This document shows, one piece after another, positions 62,947 through 64,000 of a stretch of 64,000 bases of DNA. This DNA comes from Phaeobacter sp. 11ANDIMAR09. GTDB taxonomy: Bacteria; Pseudomonadota; Alphaproteobacteria; Rhodobacterales; Rhodobacteraceae. Made by a program: the position numbers and the translations under genes. Every line of letters starts with the position of its first letter. Within the stretch, counting starts at the first letter, position 1. Where the stretch lies: contig NZ_LIKT01000001.1 of the NCBI RefSeq assembly GCF_001294455.1, positions 62,001 through 126,000 of the forward strand, read 5' to 3'. The notes below the pieces were generated by a model that did not search any database, was not told the origin of the DNA, and saw nothing but the letters and a program-made list of their open reading frames with translations.

Positions 62947-64000
62947 TCAGCCGGACAGTCCGGATCCGCTGAGCAAGGCGCGAGCCTCAAAGGGTTTCAG
63001 CGACAAGCGCGCGCTGGCGCCATATGCGCTCAGATCGCCGCCCATCAGTTCCAGCACCTCGGCCCGCGTGGCGCCATCAAAGCTGGCCAGGGTTTCCGCG
63101 CCGGGATGATAGCTTTCGCTCTCCAGCCCATTGCCGCAGATGATTTGGTGTTGATCAAACAGGAGATGCACATAGGTGACGGCCCTGGCATCCACCCGCC
63201 GGGTGATGCTGTGACCATTGATGAGATTCACTGCTTTGACCAGGACCTCGGAGGTGCCAAAGAGCACCTCGGCCCATTGATCCTTTAGCAGCACCCGGTG
63301 GCAGGGGGATAGCTCAAGCGCGGCATGGTCGCCCAGAGCACCAGCCGCAAACCGCACCGGAGCATCTGCCGCTTCGGCCCGACGCCGCGAGCGCCCGATC
63401 CAGCGCAGAGGCTGGGCGCCATGGTCGCGTGTCAGCACCAGATCTCCCGGCTCCAAATCTTCAATCCGAATGGGGCCATTGGGCGTTTCAATCAAGGTGC
63501 CCGCCACAAAGCAGGGCGTTGTCGTGACTTCGACAACCCCGGTGTCCGAATTCCCCAGATCGTCCTCAACCGTGTAGGTAAAGGTGGTCTCTTCGTCGCT
63601 ATCTACATCATCCTGGCCCTCGATGGTCATGGTGCCATCGGAGTTCAGCGTGATCACTTCGCCACCCGCCAGGGTCACCGTCGACCCGGACACAACCGGC
63701 TGACCATTGATTTCGGTGATTGTCAGGCTGGCCCCATCCGCATGGATGTCATTGTCCAAGACATCTAGCGTTGTCTCGCCGCCTTCCTGCACTGTCGCCT
63801 CATCATCCTGAGCGATCAATTCGGTCTGAACGGAATCACCGGCTATCAGCAGATTGGAATCGTATTTTGCATCGCCCGCATCGGCGATGCCGATCTTGAT
63901 GGTGTTCACCACATCCGGGTTGACCGGCGCCTTCAGAGTCAGCGTGACGGTGAACCCGTCCATTTCGGTGTTGTAAAGGTCATCATTCTGCGAATTGTCG
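62947..64000 (-). CDS. Hint-domain repeat protein, 5' end beyond the window
   Basis: The minus-strand frame is open to the right edge at 64000, so the start is missing. The C-terminal 200 residues hold a Hint (Hedgehog/intein) module beginning PCFVAGTLIETPNGPIRIEDLEPGDLVLTRDHGAQPLRWIG, with a later ELSPCHRVLLKDQW. Upstream comes a bacterial Ig/cadherin-like domain with LDVLDNDIHADGASLTITEING, as in large repeat-rich secreted roseobacter proteins. Such Hint modules may cleave or link proteins; this one has the Cys at block A but lacks a downstream extein. Probably a type I-secreted surface protein. Confidence 0.85.
   Translation of the reverse strand, partial: DNSQNDDLYNTEMDGFTVTLTLKAPVNPDVVNTIKIGIADAGDAKYDSNLLIAGDSVQTELIAQDDEATVQEGGETTLDVLDNDIHADGASLTITEINGQPVVSGSTVTLAGGEVITLNSDGTMTIEGQDDVDSDEETTFTYTVEDDLGNSDTGVVEVTTTPCFVAGTLIETPNGPIRIEDLEPGDLVLTRDHGAQPLRWIGRSRRRAEAADAPVRFAAGALGDHAALELSPCHRVLLKDQWAEVLFGTSEVLVKAVNLINGHSITRRVDARAVTYVHLLFDQHQIICGNGLESESYHPGAETLASFDGATRAEVLELMGGDLSAYGASARLSLKPFEARALLSGSGLSG

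Overview
This 64 kb window looks like a chromosomal segment of a member of the Roseobacter group (Rhodobacteraceae, Alphaproteobacteria). The evidence is the gene order rpsT-dnaA-dnaN-recF-gyrB, small proteins of families I know from roseobacters (a DUF6525-like protein, an IalB-like protein, an RTX protein with a short hydrophobic N-terminus, a Hint-domain protein), the alphaproteobacterial types of SerC, GyrB and PNPase, and a GC-rich, gene-dense layout. The species cannot be fixed from the sequence; Phaeobacter, Pseudophaeobacter and Ruegeria-like genomes are the closest in feel. I see no tRNA, rRNA, insertion sequence, prophage or CRISPR array.

Layout. 0-8 kb: a gene with an in-frame stop, a NIPSNAP protein, dapB, then rbfA and truB with accessory genes between and after them (a phosphodiester glycosidase-like protein, a secreted polysaccharide lyase, a DUF1643 protein, an RTX protein), then rpsO. 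8-12 kb: a PLP decarboxylase divergent from an ArsR-type regulator, a PACE-type efflux protein, and a globin-coupled diguanylate cyclase divergent from pnp (12.5-14.6 kb). 15-24 kb: surface-glycan enzymes (GT25, FkbM methyltransferase, GT11), a 1-Cys peroxiredoxin, an aldehyde dehydrogenase, glyoxalase-type proteins, a pseudouridine synthase, an SGNH hydrolase and RarD. 24.5-28 kb: a membrane flavoreductase under a probable MarR repressor, and a YdhR-like monooxygenase divergent from a LysR regulator. 28-36 kb: gyrB, a LysE-type exporter, recF, dnaN, dnaA, rpsT. 36-40 kb: enoyl-CoA hydratase and mutM, then ubiE-ubiB. 40-45 kb: a thiolase, a cupin regulator and the threonine-degradation operon kbl-tdh. 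45-52 kb: a phosphatase, serA, serC, an AI-2E family transporter, serB and a TSUP transporter, so all three serine-synthesis genes lie within about 5 kb. 52-64 kb: an ArsR-SRPBCC-YCII module, an R. etli-type asparaginase, small exported proteins, rlmN, a LOG protein, threonine dehydratase, a GntR regulator, dapD, a HutD protein and a truncated Hint protein.

Much of the window is housekeeping: RNA metabolism (rbfA, truB, rpsO, pnp, rlmN), replication and repair (dnaA, dnaN, recF, gyrB, mutM), ubiquinone synthesis and serine, threonine and lysine metabolism. The points most worth following are the globin-coupled diguanylate cyclase beside pnp (in E. coli a protein of that kind physically associates with PNPase), the paired MarR-type operator in front of a membrane flavoreductase, a threonine dehydrogenase without any of the four structural-zinc cysteines, and several intergenic palindromes, including a three-copy repeat family whose core begins ATCATCTTTCC. 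I found no clear case of a wholly new multi-gene system.
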